Source: Virgibacillus_O xinjiangensis (lineage in GTDB: Bacteria > Bacillota > Bacilli > Bacillales > Amphibacillaceae). Taken from it: a stretch of DNA of 64,000 nt. The first letter of the stretch is position 1. Each line of letters begins with the position of its first letter. The DNA lies in assembly GCF_042643145.1 (NCBI RefSeq), contig NZ_JBHRSA010000049.1:74790-138789 (forward strand), read 5' to 3'. Below the pieces are notes generated by a model that did no database searches, was not told the origin of the DNA, and worked only from the letters and a program-made list of their open reading frames with translations. A program made the translations under genes and the position numbers. This document shows, piece after piece, positions 7,738-17,049 of the stretch.

Positions 7738-10137
7738 ATGAAACGATCAATTAATCGGGCAGCGGTTATTGGGTCCGGTGTAATGGGGTCTGGCATTGCT
7801 GCACATTTAGCTAATATAGGTATACCGGTAGTTATGCTTGATATAGTGCCTCGAGAGCTTACCGAGCATGAAAAGAGAAAAGGTTTGACCACGAAGGATA
7901 GGGCGGTGCGCAATCGTTTGGCGGAACAGAGCAAGAAAGCATTGCTGAAACAGAAGCCTTCACCGGTCACCACTCGGAAGAACCTGGAGTTGATTGAAAC
8001 CGGTAACATGGAAGATGACTTGGAAAGACTACATCAAGCCGATTGGATTATAGAAGTGGTGACAGAGGATTTGGCTGTAAAGAAAAAAGTGATGGCAATA
8101 GTGGAAGAACACCGAAAAGAAGGGGCTATTGTCAGCTCCAATACTTCTGGTATTTCCATTGAAGCTATGGCAGAAGGTAGATCCAAGGAATTTCAGCGTC
8201 ACTTTCTGGGTACGCATTTCTTTAACCCACCGCGTTATTTAAAACTGTTGGAGATTATTCCTACAAGTCATACCGACTCTGATATTGTCCAATTCATAGC
8301 AGAATTTGGTGAGAATGTGTTGGGGAAAGGTGTCGTGGAAGCGAAGGACACACCGAATTTCATTGCGAACAGGATTGGAACATATGGGCTGCTTGTTACG
8401 GTAAGAGAGATGCTGGATTCGAACTATAGTGTCGGTGAAGTTGACTCTGTTACCGGGCCGATGATTGGACGGCCGAAAAGTGCCACATTCCGTACCTTGG
8501 ATGTTGTCGGTCTTGATACGTTCATCCATGTTGCTGGAAATGTTCACGAACAGGTCGTGGGAAAGGAAAAGGAAATATTCGATGTTCCCTCTTTTATGAA
8601 GGAAATGCTGGAGAAGGGTTGGCTCGGAGCTAAAAACGGGCAAGGATTCTATCATAAGAAGAAGGAAAATGGCGGCAGCAGCATTTACGAATTAGATCCG
8701 AAAACTCTTCAATACCAAGAAAGGAAAAAATTGAAAACTGCTGCAACAGAAATGGCAAAACAGCAGAAAGGCACCGGGAATAAATTGAAAGCGCTTGTAG
8801 GAGCGACTGGGGACAGAGCAGGAGACCTTGTATGGTCTGTACTTAAACCTGTACTCATCTACTCTGCTGACCTGCTGGGTGAGATAGCTGATGATATTGT
8901 TTCCATTGACCAGGCGATGAAATGGGGATTTGGATGGGAGCTTGGTCCTTTTGAACTTTGGGATGCTATTGGGGTATCTGCCACAGTCGAACGGATGGAG
9001 CAAGAGGGCGATACCGTACCTTCATGGGTCCATGATATGTTGTCCGATGGTTATGAATCCTTTTACCAAAAAGAAGATGGATCCCAGTATTACCTACATC
9101 GAGGAGGCTATCAACGACAAGAAGACAACCCAAGACACATTGACTTGAAAAATTTGAAATCAACACAGGGAGCATTACGGAAAAATTCTGGTGCAAGCTT
9201 GATTGACCTCGGTGATGGCATCGCCTGTTTGGAATTCCATTCCCAAAACAATGCCATTGGTCTGGATATCATTCAGATGGTAAACAGCGCATTGGAAGAA
9301 GTGGATCAGAACTATGATGGGCTTGTCATCGGGAATCAAGGAAAGAACTTCTGTGTCGGTGCAAACCTTGCGATGATGCTCTTGGAAGCGCAAGATGACA
9401 ATTTCTATGAACTGGAATTGGTGATAAGGAAATTTCAGGAAATGACCATGAATATAAAGTATTCAACGAAACCGATAGTTGCAGCACCGTTCAATATGGC
9501 CCTTGGTGGGGGAGCGGAAGTGGCACTGCCTGCCGCAGCCATCCAGGCTTCTCTGGAAACTTATATGGGTCTCGTGGAAGTTGGTGTTGGGCTGATCCCC
9601 GGCGGAGGAGGGACCAAGGAACTTTATTTGAAGGAACTGCGAAACCTTCCGAATGGAGTCGACATCGATTTGATGAAAATAGCGAACGATGTTTTTGAAA
9701 AAGTGGCAACCGCCAAGGTTTCCGAATCGGCGGCAGAGGCCCGGGAAAATGGCTTCCTCAATACTAACGACAGAATCAGCGCAAATCCGGACCACTTGCT
9801 GTTTGATGCCAAGAAAAGAGCTCTGGCATTAGCGGAGGCGGGATATCGAGCCCCGGCACCGGAAAAAGTACCTGTCGTAGGAAACGCAGGCTACGCGTTG
9901 ATGTTGCTTGGTGCTAAAACACTGCAAAACAGCGGGTATGCAACGGCCCATGATGTGAAAATCGCAGAAAAATTGGCCCATGTGCTTTCCGGAGGCAGAA
10001 TTAGGGAGGGTTCTTTGATTGATGAACAAGTAATGTTGGATCTGGAAAGGGAAGCATTCCTCAGTCTGATCGGGGAGCCGCTGACCCAAACCAGGATGCA
10101 GCACATGCTGGTAAAAGGCAAGCCATTACGCAATTAA
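7738..10137 (+). CDS. fadN: FadN: 3-hydroxyacyl-CoA dehydrogenase / enoyl-CoA hydratase
   Basis: Bifunctional beta-oxidation enzyme that hydrates trans-2-enoyl-CoA and oxidises the resulting 3-hydroxyacyl-CoA. Of 799 residues, the first part is an NAD-binding Rossmann domain (GSGVMGSGIAAHLA, residues 12-25) with two 3HCDH C-terminal segments. A crotonase domain follows at about residues 485-680, with the oxyanion-hole stretches NFCVGANLAMM (about 535) and NMALGGGAEVAL. This order, dehydrogenase first, is typical of Bacillus FadN and opposite to E. coli FadB. ATG 7738 follows a GGGGGAAG site; the in-frame ATG at 7702 lies inside the FadR operator and has no such site. It heads fadN-fadA-fadE. 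Confidence 0.93.
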   Translation: MKRSINRAAVIGSGVMGSGIAAHLANIGIPVVMLDIVPRELTEHEKRKGLTTKDRAVRNRLAEQSKKALLKQKPSPVTTRKNLELIETGNMEDDLERLHQADWIIEVVTEDLAVKKKVMAIVEEHRKEGAIVSSNTSGISIEAMAEGRSKEFQRHFLGTHFFNPPRYLKLLEIIPTSHTDSDIVQFIAEFGENVLGKGVVEAKDTPNFIANRIGTYGLLVTVREMLDSNYSVGEVDSVTGPMIGRPKSATFRTLDVVGLDTFIHVAGNVHEQVVGKEKEIFDVPSFMKEMLEKGWLGAKNGQGFYHKKKENGGSSIYELDPKTLQYQERKKLKTAATEMAKQQKGTGNKLKALVGATGDRAGDLVWSVLKPVLIYSADLLGEIADDIVSIDQAMKWGFGWELGPFELWDAIGVSATVERMEQEGDTVPSWVHDMLSDGYESFYQKEDGSQYYLHRGGYQRQEDNPRHIDLKNLKSTQGALRKNSGASLIDLGDGIACLEFHSQNNAIGLDIIQMVNSALEEVDQNYDGLVIGNQGKNFCVGANLAMMLLEAQDDNFYELELVIRKFQEMTMNIKYSTKPIVAAPFNMALGGGAEVALPAAAIQASLETYMGLVEVGVGLIPGGGGTKELYLKELRNLPNGVDIDLMKIANDVFEKVATAKVSESAAEARENGFLNTNDRISANPDHLLFDAKKRALALAEAGYRAPAPEKVPVVGNAGYALMLLGAKTLQNSGYATAHDVKIAEKLAHVLSGGRIREGSLIDEQVMLDLEREAFLSLIGEPLTQTRMQHMLVKGKPLRN

Positions 10138-10156
10138 CATAAAGGGGGAAGGGAAC

Positions 10157-11332
10157 GTGAAGGAAGCAGTAATTGTGTCAGGAGCTAGGACCCCTGTAGG
10201 AAAGGCTAATAAGGGGTCGTTAGCCGGGAGTCGACCGGATGACCTGGCGGCATTGACAGTAAAAGAGACATTAAGGCGCGCAGACGGCTATGACGGGAAT
10301 ATAGATGATGTCATTATTGGAACAGCGATGCCTGAGGCGGAGCAAGGCATGAATATGGCTCGTAATATTGCGGGGCTCGCGGGTTTAAAGAATGAGGTGC
10401 CCGGGATCACAATCAACCGGTATTGCTCATCAGGTCTGCAGGCAATTGCATTTGGGGCAGAGCGCATTATGGTCGGGTCCAGTGACACCATCCTTGCAGG
10501 CGGGGCTGAATCGATGAGTCTTATTCCTATGGGTGGCCATGTCATCAAGCCGAATCCTAGTTTGGTTCAAGACGCTCCAGGCTACTACATGGGGATGGGG
10601 CATACTGCCGAAGAAGTAGCCAATCGTTTTCATATTTCACGTGAGGATCAGGATGCTTTTGCGGTTAGAAGCCATAAACTGGCAGCAGAGGCAGTCATGG
10701 GAGGAAAGTTTGATGACGAAATTGTCCCAGTGGAAGTAAAAGAAAGGATTGTTGGAAAGAAGAATAGGATAGAAGAGAAAGTGCAAGTCTTTGCCAGGGA
10801 CGAAGGTGTACGAAAGGATACGACCCAAGAAGTGTTGGCAAAGCTTCGGCCGGCATTTCACGTAAAAGGTTCTGTTACCGCGGGCAATTCCTCGCAAATG
10901 AGTGACGGAGCAGGAACCGTACTTTTGATGGATCGTGAAAAAGCAAAAGCGGAAGGCTTGGCTCCAATGGCGAAGTTCCGTGCGTTTGCAGTAGCAGGCG
11001 TGGAACCGGAAATTATGGGGGTAGGACCTGTAGAGGCTGTCCCAAAAGCTCTGAAAATTGCAGGTCTGGAAATTTCAGATGTCGGCCTCTTTGAGCTTAA
11101 TGAAGCTTTCGCTTCTCAGTCCATACGTGTGATCCAAGCACTTGACCTAGACATAAACAAGGTGAATGTTAACGGGGGAGCGATTGCTCTTGGTCATCCG
11201 CTTGGTATGACAGGTACGAAACTGACCTTGAGCCTGATTCATGAAATGAGGCGCCGAAATGAACAATTTGGAGTGGTCACCATGTGCATAGGTGGAGGTA
11301 TGGGAGCTGCTGGTGTTTTTGAACTTATCTAG
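10157..11332 (+). CDS. fadA: FadA: 3-ketoacyl-CoA thiolase (acetyl-CoA C-acyltransferase)
   Basis: Last enzyme of the beta-oxidation cycle, releasing acetyl-CoA from 3-ketoacyl-CoA. The 391-residue length is standard. The nucleophile is Cys90 (NRYCSSGLQ); the other active-site motifs are GGAIALGHPLG and CIGGGMGAAG near the C-terminus. The GTG start follows a strong GGGGGAAGGGA site, 19 bp after fadN, so translation is likely coupled within the fadNAE operon. Confidence 0.94.
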   Translation: MKEAVIVSGARTPVGKANKGSLAGSRPDDLAALTVKETLRRADGYDGNIDDVIIGTAMPEAEQGMNMARNIAGLAGLKNEVPGITINRYCSSGLQAIAFGAERIMVGSSDTILAGGAESMSLIPMGGHVIKPNPSLVQDAPGYYMGMGHTAEEVANRFHISREDQDAFAVRSHKLAAEAVMGGKFDDEIVPVEVKERIVGKKNRIEEKVQVFARDEGVRKDTTQEVLAKLRPAFHVKGSVTAGNSSQMSDGAGTVLLMDREKAKAEGLAPMAKFRAFAVAGVEPEIMGVGPVEAVPKALKIAGLEISDVGLFELNEAFASQSIRVIQALDLDINKVNVNGGAIALGHPLGMTGTKLTLSLIHEMRRRNEQFGVVTMCIGGGMGAAGVFELI

Positions 11333-11366
11333 ATATATGAATTTATAATAGAGAGGGAGATTCTAT

Positions 11367-13151
11367 ATGGGAGAAACGAAAGAGAGACTTTTCAAAGGCG
11401 GTTCCTTCCTGGTGGAAGATTTTAACGGAGAAGATATCATTACACCGGAGGATTTTACAGAAGAACATCGGATGATCGCTAAAACAACGGAAGATTTCGT
11501 AGATGGAGAAGTCGTTCCGAAAATTGACAATCTGGAAAACCACGAATTTGAACATTCAGTGAACTTGCTAAAGAAGGCTGGGGAATTGGGACTGTTGGGA
11601 GCAGATGTCCCTGAGGAATATGGGGGACTTGGTCTGGATAAAATCAGTTCTTCTTTAATCACTGAAAAGTTCTCCCGTGCCGGAGGTTTTTCCATAACAC
11701 ATGGCGGGCATGTCGGAATCGGCTCTCTTCCTATTGTTTTCTTCGGAAATGAAGAACAAAAGCAGAAATACCTTCCTAAGTTAGCTTCGGGCGAACTCAT
11801 TGCTGCATATGCTCTTACTGAATCGAGTTCCGGGTCGGATGCGCTGGGAGCGAAGACCACTGCAAAGCTTAACGATGAGGGTACCCATTATATTTTGTCC
11901 GGGGAGAAGCAATGGATCACCAACTCTGCTTTTGCCGATGTCTTCATTGTATATGCAAAAATAGATGGGGAGCATTTCTCGGCATTTATTGTGGAGAGGG
12001 ACTATCCAGGGGTATCGACAGGCGCAGAAGAGAAGAAAATGGGCATCAAGAGCTCTTCCACACGAACCCTCATCCTTGAGGATGCAGAAGTTCCTGTTGA
12101 AAATCTGCTTGGGGAAAAAGGCCGCGGCCATGTCATTGCTTTCAATATTTTGAATGTAGGGCGCTATAAGTTGGCGATTGGGGGTGTAGGCGGTGCAAAA
12201 AATGCGTTGGAGGTTGCAGTGAAATATGTGAATCAGCGGAAACAGTTCGACACCCCTATATCCAGCTTTTCTCTGACACAGGAGAAATTGGGTACCATTG
12301 CATCGGAGATTTATGCGAATGAGAGTGCCGTGTATCGGACAGTGGGATTGTTTGAGCAACGGATGGGTTCTTTGACAGATGAACAGCTGAAAGATGGAAG
12401 GGAAGTTGCCAGAGCGATTGCCGAGTACCAGATTGAATGCTCGATGGGTAAATATATGGCAACAGAGCTTCTTGACCACGCAGTCGATGAAGCGGTTCAG
12501 CTGCATGGCGGGTATGGCTTTATGCAGGAGTATGAAGTGGAGCGGATGTACCGTGATTCCCGGATCAACCGTATCTTTGAAGGAACGAACGAGATCAACC
12601 GTCTCCTAGTACCTGGTACGCTGCTGAAAAAGGCCATGAAGGGAGAACTTCCACTGCTTCAAAAAGCCCAAGGGCTCCAGGAAGAACTTGTCATGATGAT
12701 GCCGGAAGAGTTTGGAGAGGGCGTATTAGATCAGGAGAAGTATTTGCTGAAGAATGCTAAGAAGATGGTTTTGCTTGCTGCAGGAACTGCTGCCCAGAAG
12801 TATATGAAAAAAATAGAAGGTGAGCAAGAACTTCTAGTGAATATAGCGGATATGACGGCAGAAGTATATAATATGGAAGCTGCCATTCTTCGGACGGAAA
12901 AGGCGATCAATAAAACAGGAGAGGAAAAGAATAAACAAAAGCTTCTATACACTCAGGTATACGTACAAGAAGCATTCAACCGGATGGAAGCAGATGCAAA
13001 AGAAACGTTAATTGCAGTAGAGGAAGGCGACACGTTGAGGACTATGCTGTCTTCACTCAGAAAGCTGACGCGTCATACACCGACCAATGTTATTGGCAAG
13101 AAGCGGGAGATTGCTTCTGAAATTATCAAAGAAGAGAAATATATCGTATAG
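11367..13151 (+). CDS. fadE: FadE: acyl-CoA dehydrogenase
   Basis: FAD enzyme performing the first step of beta-oxidation, acyl-CoA to trans-2-enoyl-CoA. It has 594 residues, as in the long Bacillus FadE type, with an extra helical C-terminal domain of about 170 residues after the normal three-domain core. Motifs include YALTESSSGSDALG (about residue 150), QWITNSAFAD, and FEGTNEINR with the catalytic base at Glu405. It is third in the operon, 34 bp after fadA. Electrons would pass to an ETF not encoded in this window. Confidence 0.93.
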   Translation: MGETKERLFKGGSFLVEDFNGEDIITPEDFTEEHRMIAKTTEDFVDGEVVPKIDNLENHEFEHSVNLLKKAGELGLLGADVPEEYGGLGLDKISSSLITEKFSRAGGFSITHGGHVGIGSLPIVFFGNEEQKQKYLPKLASGELIAAYALTESSSGSDALGAKTTAKLNDEGTHYILSGEKQWITNSAFADVFIVYAKIDGEHFSAFIVERDYPGVSTGAEEKKMGIKSSSTRTLILEDAEVPVENLLGEKGRGHVIAFNILNVGRYKLAIGGVGGAKNALEVAVKYVNQRKQFDTPISSFSLTQEKLGTIASEIYANESAVYRTVGLFEQRMGSLTDEQLKDGREVARAIAEYQIECSMGKYMATELLDHAVDEAVQLHGGYGFMQEYEVERMYRDSRINRIFEGTNEINRLLVPGTLLKKAMKGELPLLQKAQGLQEELVMMMPEEFGEGVLDQEKYLLKNAKKMVLLAAGTAAQKYMKKIEGEQELLVNIADMTAEVYNMEAAILRTEKAINKTGEEKNKQKLLYTQVYVQEAFNRMEADAKETLIAVEEGDTLRTMLSSLRKLTRHTPTNVIGKKREIASEIIKEEKYIV

Positions 13152-13184
13152 ACAGGGTCAGACAAGTTTTAAAATATGCTATTT

Positions 13185-13225
13185 GGAAAAGGTTTAGAGA
13201 GGCTCTCTAAACCTTTTCCATGCTT
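13185..13225 (+). terminator. Terminator after fadE
   Basis: A 16-bp perfect stem (13185-13200 with 13204-13219) closed by three bases. The inner GGTTTAGAGA/TCTCTAAACC part is followed by TTTT within the right arm, so the functional terminator may be the shorter hairpin. Confidence 0.75.
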
Positions 13226-13382
13226 TATCGACCGGAAGCGCATGGATTGCAATCCGTGTTTCCCATATCCATGTGATAAAGTTATCGTACCCCCGGGGTT
13301 CTTTCCTAGTAAATGAGCAGAAAATGGAATTACGAAGCATAAACATGATAGAATATTAATGAAAAAGGAAGGGGGAAATATA

Positions 13383-13745
13383 GTGGCAGTAACTTTCTAT
13401 TGGTATCCGAAATGTGGTACTTGCCGAAAAGCAAAGAAATGGATGGAAGAGAATGAAGTGGACTATGAACCAATACATATAGTAGAAGAGCCGCCTTCCA
13501 AACAGAGGATTTTGGAGTTGATGGACAAGAGTGGCCTCCCTGCTAAGAAATTCTTCAATACTAGCGGTAAAAAATACCGCGAACTGAACATAAAGGATAA
13601 AATAAAGAATGCCGGGGACGAGGAAATGGCTGAGATTCTGGCTTCTGACGGCATGCTGATCAAGCGTCCGATTGTAACCGATGACGAGTATGTGACCGTA
13701 GGATTCAAAGAAGATGAATTCTCGGAGACTTGGCTGAACTATTAG
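13383..13745 (+). CDS. yusI: ArsC/Spx-family protein YusI
   Basis: Small thioredoxin-fold protein of the ArsC/Spx superfamily, 120 residues. The CGTC motif near residue 10 (YPKCGTCRKAKKW) and the family pattern KKFFNTSGKKYREL and LIKRPIV are all visible. It resembles YusI closely as I remember it. The GTG at 13383 is preceded by GGAAGGGGGAAA, which an in-frame ATG at 13359 lacks. Possible roles are arsenate reduction or an Spx-like interaction with RNA polymerase; neither is shown. It lies between fadE and gcvH, the same place as in B. subtilis. Confidence 0.85.
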   Translation: MAVTFYWYPKCGTCRKAKKWMEENEVDYEPIHIVEEPPSKQRILELMDKSGLPAKKFFNTSGKKYRELNIKDKIKNAGDEEMAEILASDGMLIKRPIVTDDEYVTVGFKEDEFSETWLNY

Positions 13746-13814
13746 ATAAATGGTAGCAAAAAAAAGAGTTAACTTGTATAGTGGTAGTGGATTAAAAATT
13801 TGGAGGGATTGAGA

Positions 13815-14198
13815 ATGAGCTTACCAAAAGATCTGCTGTATTCAAAAGAACATGAATGGATAAAAAAAGAGGGAGACAACGTGCGTGTAGGCATCACCGA
13901 TTTTGCTCAAGATGAATTGGGTGACATCGTATTTGTCGAACTCCCAGAGCCTGGAGATGAACTGGCCGTCGATGAACCATTCGGCAGTGTGGAATCCGTC
14001 AAGACAGTATCTGAATTGTATGCTCCAGTAAGTGGAAAAGTTGTAGAAATCAACGAAGATCTAGAGGATAGTCCTGAATTTGTTAATGAATCTCCTTATG
14101 AAAAAGCTTGGATGGTCGTAATTGAACCTTCCAACACATCAGAGCTGGATGACCTCCTGTCCCCTGAACAGTACGCAGAAATTACGGAAGAGGACTGA
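13815..14198 (+). CDS. gcvH: Glycine cleavage system H protein
   Basis: Lipoyl-carrying protein that shuttles the aminomethyl group in glycine cleavage. In Bacillus it is also the hub of lipoate assembly (LipM/LipL relay). The 127 residues carry the lipoylation site Lys63 in [14 protein letters not shown] 13815 follows GGAGGGATTGAGA; the in-frame TTG at 13800 is too close to that site. As in B. subtilis, gcvH is away from gcvT-gcvPA-gcvPB, none of which is in this window. A terminator follows. Confidence 0.94.
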   Translation: MSLPKDLLYSKEHEWIKKEGDNVRVGITDFAQDELGDIVFVELPEPGDELAVDEPFGSVESVKTVSELYAPVSGKVVEINEDLEDSPEFVNESPYEKAWMVVIEPSNTSELDDLLSPEQYAEITEED

Positions 14199-14212
14199 AT
14201 TACCGAAAATTG

Positions 14213-14256
14213 GGCTGGCTAACACGCTAATAAGTGTATAGTCAGCCATGTTTTTA
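14213..14256 (+). terminator. Terminator after gcvH
   Basis: GGCTGGCTA pairs with TAGTCAGCC, with an inner ACAC/GTGT stem, followed by ATGTTTTT. Confidence 0.85.
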
Positions 14257-14310
14257 TCATATATTAAAGTAAATAAGCTTCTTGCTTGATTTCATAAGGA
14301 GTGCTATGGG

Positions 14311-14667
14311 ATGATAACGCATGAGACCGATAAGGTGATTATCGTTGAAGGGTTGACCGATAAGCGGCAGATTCAGAAACTGATTACAGATGATGTGACA
14401 ATTGTCTGTACGCATGGAACATTGGGCGTGGAACGTCTGGATGAATTACTGGAAACATATGATTTGGACCACAAAGAGGTCATCATTTTAGTGGACGAAG
14501 ACGCATCCGGCATGAAGCTGAGGAAGCAGCTGTCCAGGGAACTTCCCCATGCAGAGCATATTTTTGTCAGCAGTGAGTACCGCGAGGTGGCCACAACACC
14601 TGAAAATATTCTAGCCACGGCATTAGTAAGCAAGCATATAGAGGTGAACCCGATCTTTTTAGTATAG
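14311..14667 (+). CDS. yusF: Toprim-domain protein YusF
   Basis: A stand-alone Toprim domain of 118 residues. The conserved Glu lies in VIIVEGLTDKRQ (about residue 13) and the acidic metal-binding motif in ILVDEDASG (about 60), as in the nucleotidyl-transferase/hydrolase cores of primases and topoisomerases. It may act as an RNA-processing or nuclease-type enzyme, but no function is established to my knowledge. The next gene, a thioredoxin-like protein, begins one base after its stop, so the two are translated together. Confidence 0.8.
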   Translation: MITHETDKVIIVEGLTDKRQIQKLITDDVTIVCTHGTLGVERLDELLETYDLDHKEVIILVDEDASGMKLRKQLSRELPHAEHIFVSSEYREVATTPENILATALVSKHIEVNPIFLV

Positions 14668-14668
14668 G

Positions 14669-14992
14669 GTGAGAGGATTGAAACAATTTACCAATGAAAC
14701 AGCAGATCAGGAAAAATTCCTCCTGTATATTTACACCCCTTTTTGCGGGACATGCCAGCTTGCCCGCGGGATGTTGGAAAAAATAGAAAGTGTGCATAAG
14801 CAGGATATCTTCTTTGAAATGAACGCTTCCCTGCATCCCGAATTCATGCAGGAGAAGCAGATTGAGAGTGTGCCATGCCTACTCATAAAAGAAGATGGTG
14901 AGTGGAAGGAAAAAGTTTACACTTTCCACTCCATTCCGAATATATACAGTTATTTAATGAAATACAAGCCAGAGTTATTCCAACACCAATAG
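14669..14992 (+). CDS. yusE: Thioredoxin-like protein YusE
   Basis: Thioredoxin-fold protein of 107 residues with the redox pair CGTC at Cys26 and Cys29 (YTPFCGTCQ) and the cis-Pro region ESVPCLLI. It is likely a cytoplasmic thiol-disulfide oxidoreductase. The start is uncertain: GTG 14669 lies one base after the yusF stop, while TTG 14678 follows GAGAGG almost without spacing. I kept GTG. Coupling to the Toprim gene suggests a shared task, which is unknown. Confidence 0.82.
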   Translation: MRGLKQFTNETADQEKFLLYIYTPFCGTCQLARGMLEKIESVHKQDIFFEMNASLHPEFMQEKQIESVPCLLIKEDGEWKEKVYTFHSIPNIYSYLMKYKPELFQHQ

Positions 14993-15003
14993 GAAATATA
15001 CCA

Positions 15004-15032
15004 TTGACACAGTGAGTCAAGTATGATAGGAT
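15004..15032 (+). promoter_or_regulatory. Promoter of the S-box / metNPQ unit
   Basis: Consensus TTGACA (15004-15009), 17-bp spacer, TAGGAT (15027-15032), about 35 bp before the SAM aptamer. Confidence 0.8.
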
Positions 15033-15066
15033 TTTTCTTATCTGTTCTTAATTGAATAATTTTCAA

Positions 15067-15232
15067 CTCTTATCTTGAGCGGTGGAGGGACTGGCCCAGT
15101 GAACCCGCGGCAACCTTCAAATACAGTGATATTTGAAAGGTGCCAATTCCTGCAAAGAATATCTTTGACAGATAAGAGAACGAAAAGGCATAAACTGACG
15201 TCTTTCTGTTCTCTTGCGGAAAGGCTTTTTTT
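15067..15232 (+). promoter_or_regulatory. SAM-I riboswitch (S-box) with terminator
   Basis: The aptamer spans about 15067-15178: P1 is CTCTTATC with GATAAGAG, with the S-box core (GAGCGGTGGAGGGA, then CCCGCGGCAACC) between. The terminator is GTCTTTC (15200-15206) with GAAAGGC (15219-15225) followed by seven T. The antiterminator is AAGAGAAC (15174-15181, sharing the 3' P1 strand) with GTTCTCTT (15208-15215, in the terminator loop). High SAM stabilises P1 and so favours termination before metN. Confidence 0.95.
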
Positions 15233-15295
15233 ATGTTTTTTAAACAAGCATCGATAGTACATACTATCCATAGCATCACAGAAGGGAGGATTATC

Positions 15296-16327
15296 GTGAT
15301 TTCCATAGAGAACCTAAGTAAATATTTCAAAACAGATAAACAGGAAATAACTGCAGTCGATGACATGACGCTGGACATCAAAGAAGGGAATATCTTCGGA
15401 GTGATCGGCTATAGCGGGGCTGGGAAGAGTACCTTTGTCAGACTGTTGAACCGATTGGAGGAACCGTCCTCCGGAAAAATCGTGATTGACGATAGGGAAA
15501 TTACGTCCCTAAACAACAAGCAATTGCGGGTGGCACGACAGGATATCGGGATGATCTTTCAGCATTTTAATCTACTTTGGTCCAGAACAGTGAAAGATAA
15601 TATTGCATTTCCACTGGAAATTGCAGGGGTTCCCAAAAAAGATCGTGACTCACGTGTAGATGAGCTAATCAGGTTGGTAGGTCTTTCAGGAAGGGAAAAT
15701 GCGTATCCAGCCCAATTGAGTGGTGGACAAAAACAGAGGGTAGGGATCGCCAGGGCGCTGGCCAATCGCCCCAAAGTGCTGCTCTGCGACGAAGCAACCT
15801 CGGCTCTTGACCCGGAGACGACCAATTCCATCCTTGATTTGCTGGTGGATATCAATCAACAGTTGGGATTGACCATCATTCTTATCACCCACGAGATGCA
15901 TGTAATACGCAAAATCTGCAAACAGGTGGCAGTAATGGAAAAGGGAAGGGTCGTAGAACAGGGAGACGTCTTGGAGCTGTTTTCACGTCCGAAACAGCCG
16001 GTAACCAAAAAGTTTGTAGAGCAAGTTATGGGTAACCAACAGGACGAAGATAGTGTGGGTCAGCTTGTGCAGAGCTCTGCAGGAGGCAACATCATCCGCT
16101 TCCACTTTTTGGGAGAAACGACCAATCAGGCCTTGATCAGCAAGTTGTCCAAGGAGTTCGACGTGGATATCAATATATTGCAGGGGAAAATCACACAGAC
16201 ACAAGGTGGCGCATACGGGACGCTGTATGTTCAGATAAACGGGGATCATCAAGAAGTTCAAAAAGCCGTCGCTTTTGTTCATGAGCAGACCTCGGTGGAA
16301 GTGGAGGTTATACGTGAAGATGGCTGA
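15296..16327 (+). CDS. metN: Methionine ABC transporter ATP-binding protein MetN
   Basis: ATPase of the D/L-methionine importer. The 343 residues contain Walker A GYSGAGKST (from about residue 38), signature LSGGQKQR, Walker B LLCDEATSALDP and switch His in LITHEM. A C-terminal NIL/ACT-like domain (about 265-340) binds methionine and inhibits transport. GTG 15296 follows GGGAGGATTATC; the in-frame ATG at 15233 is inside the riboswitch's distal part. It heads metN-metP-metQ under S-box control and overlaps metP. Confidence 0.94.
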   Translation: MISIENLSKYFKTDKQEITAVDDMTLDIKEGNIFGVIGYSGAGKSTFVRLLNRLEEPSSGKIVIDDREITSLNNKQLRVARQDIGMIFQHFNLLWSRTVKDNIAFPLEIAGVPKKDRDSRVDELIRLVGLSGRENAYPAQLSGGQKQRVGIARALANRPKVLLCDEATSALDPETTNSILDLLVDINQQLGLTIILITHEMHVIRKICKQVAVMEKGRVVEQGDVLELFSRPKQPVTKKFVEQVMGNQQDEDSVGQLVQSSAGGNIIRFHFLGETTNQALISKLSKEFDVDINILQGKITQTQGGAYGTLYVQINGDHQEVQKAVAFVHEQTSVEVEVIREDG

Positions 16328-16985
16328 CTTATTTCCAAATATACAAATGGAAGATTTCTGGATAGCAACTTATGAAACATTCTATATGACAATTCTAGCT
16401 TTGGTTGGTACATGTATATTCGGTATCCTACTGGGATTGATGTTGTATCTTACAAGCAAGGATGGAATATGGCAGAATAAATATATTAATTTTATTGTGG
16501 CCTCACTGGTGAATATTTTCCGTGCTATTCCATTCATTATACTTATTCTACTGTTGTTCCCTTTTACGGATTTTCTGGTTGGAACGATACGGGGACCTAA
16601 TGCTGCCTTGCCAGCATTGATTATAGGCTCTGCTCCGTTTTATGGACGACTGGTGGAAATAGCTTTAAGAGAAGTGGAAAAGGGTGTTGTCGAGGCTGCA
16701 AAGGCGATGGGAGCGAAGACGAGTACGATCATTTTCAAAGTGCTGCTTCCTGAGTCCATGCCAGCCCTTGTCTCAGGCCTTACGGTAACAGCTATTGCTT
16801 TAATAGGTTATACAGCAATGGCTGGAGTAATCGGTGCCGGCGGTCTCGGAAATTATGCCTATTATTTTGGTTTCCAACGCAGGGACTTTGACGTGGTATT
16901 CCTTTGTACGGTTGTCATCGTACTTATAGTTTTCCTCTTCCAATTCGTAGGAGATTACATTACAAGGAAGCTGGATAAGCGATGA
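16314..16985 (+). CDS. metP: Methionine ABC transporter permease MetP
   Basis: Membrane subunit of the methionine importer, 223 residues with about five transmembrane helices and the coupling (EAA) motif in EVEKGVVEAAKAMGA around residue 120. GTG 16314 lies 6 bp after GGAGG inside metN and overlaps that gene by 14 bp; ATG 16320 is a less well spaced alternative. The overlap implies translational coupling to metN. Confidence 0.93.
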   Translation: MKMADLFPNIQMEDFWIATYETFYMTILALVGTCIFGILLGLMLYLTSKDGIWQNKYINFIVASLVNIFRAIPFIILILLLFPFTDFLVGTIRGPNAALPALIIGSAPFYGRLVEIALREVEKGVVEAAKAMGAKTSTIIFKVLLPESMPALVSGLTVTAIALIGYTAMAGVIGAGGLGNYAYYFGFQRRDFDVVFLCTVVIVLIVFLFQFVGDYITRKLDKR

Positions 16986-17049
16986 ATATTGGTGTACACT
17001 GGGTACACTGTTCACATTCATAAATTTTTCAAAAAAAGGGGAGAAAAGA

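Noticed and set aside
9463..9795. Long minus-strand open frames inside fadN and other genes
   Set aside because: They are antisense to clear enzyme domains, lack ribosome-binding sites and encode Cys/His/Arg-rich non-protein-like sequences.
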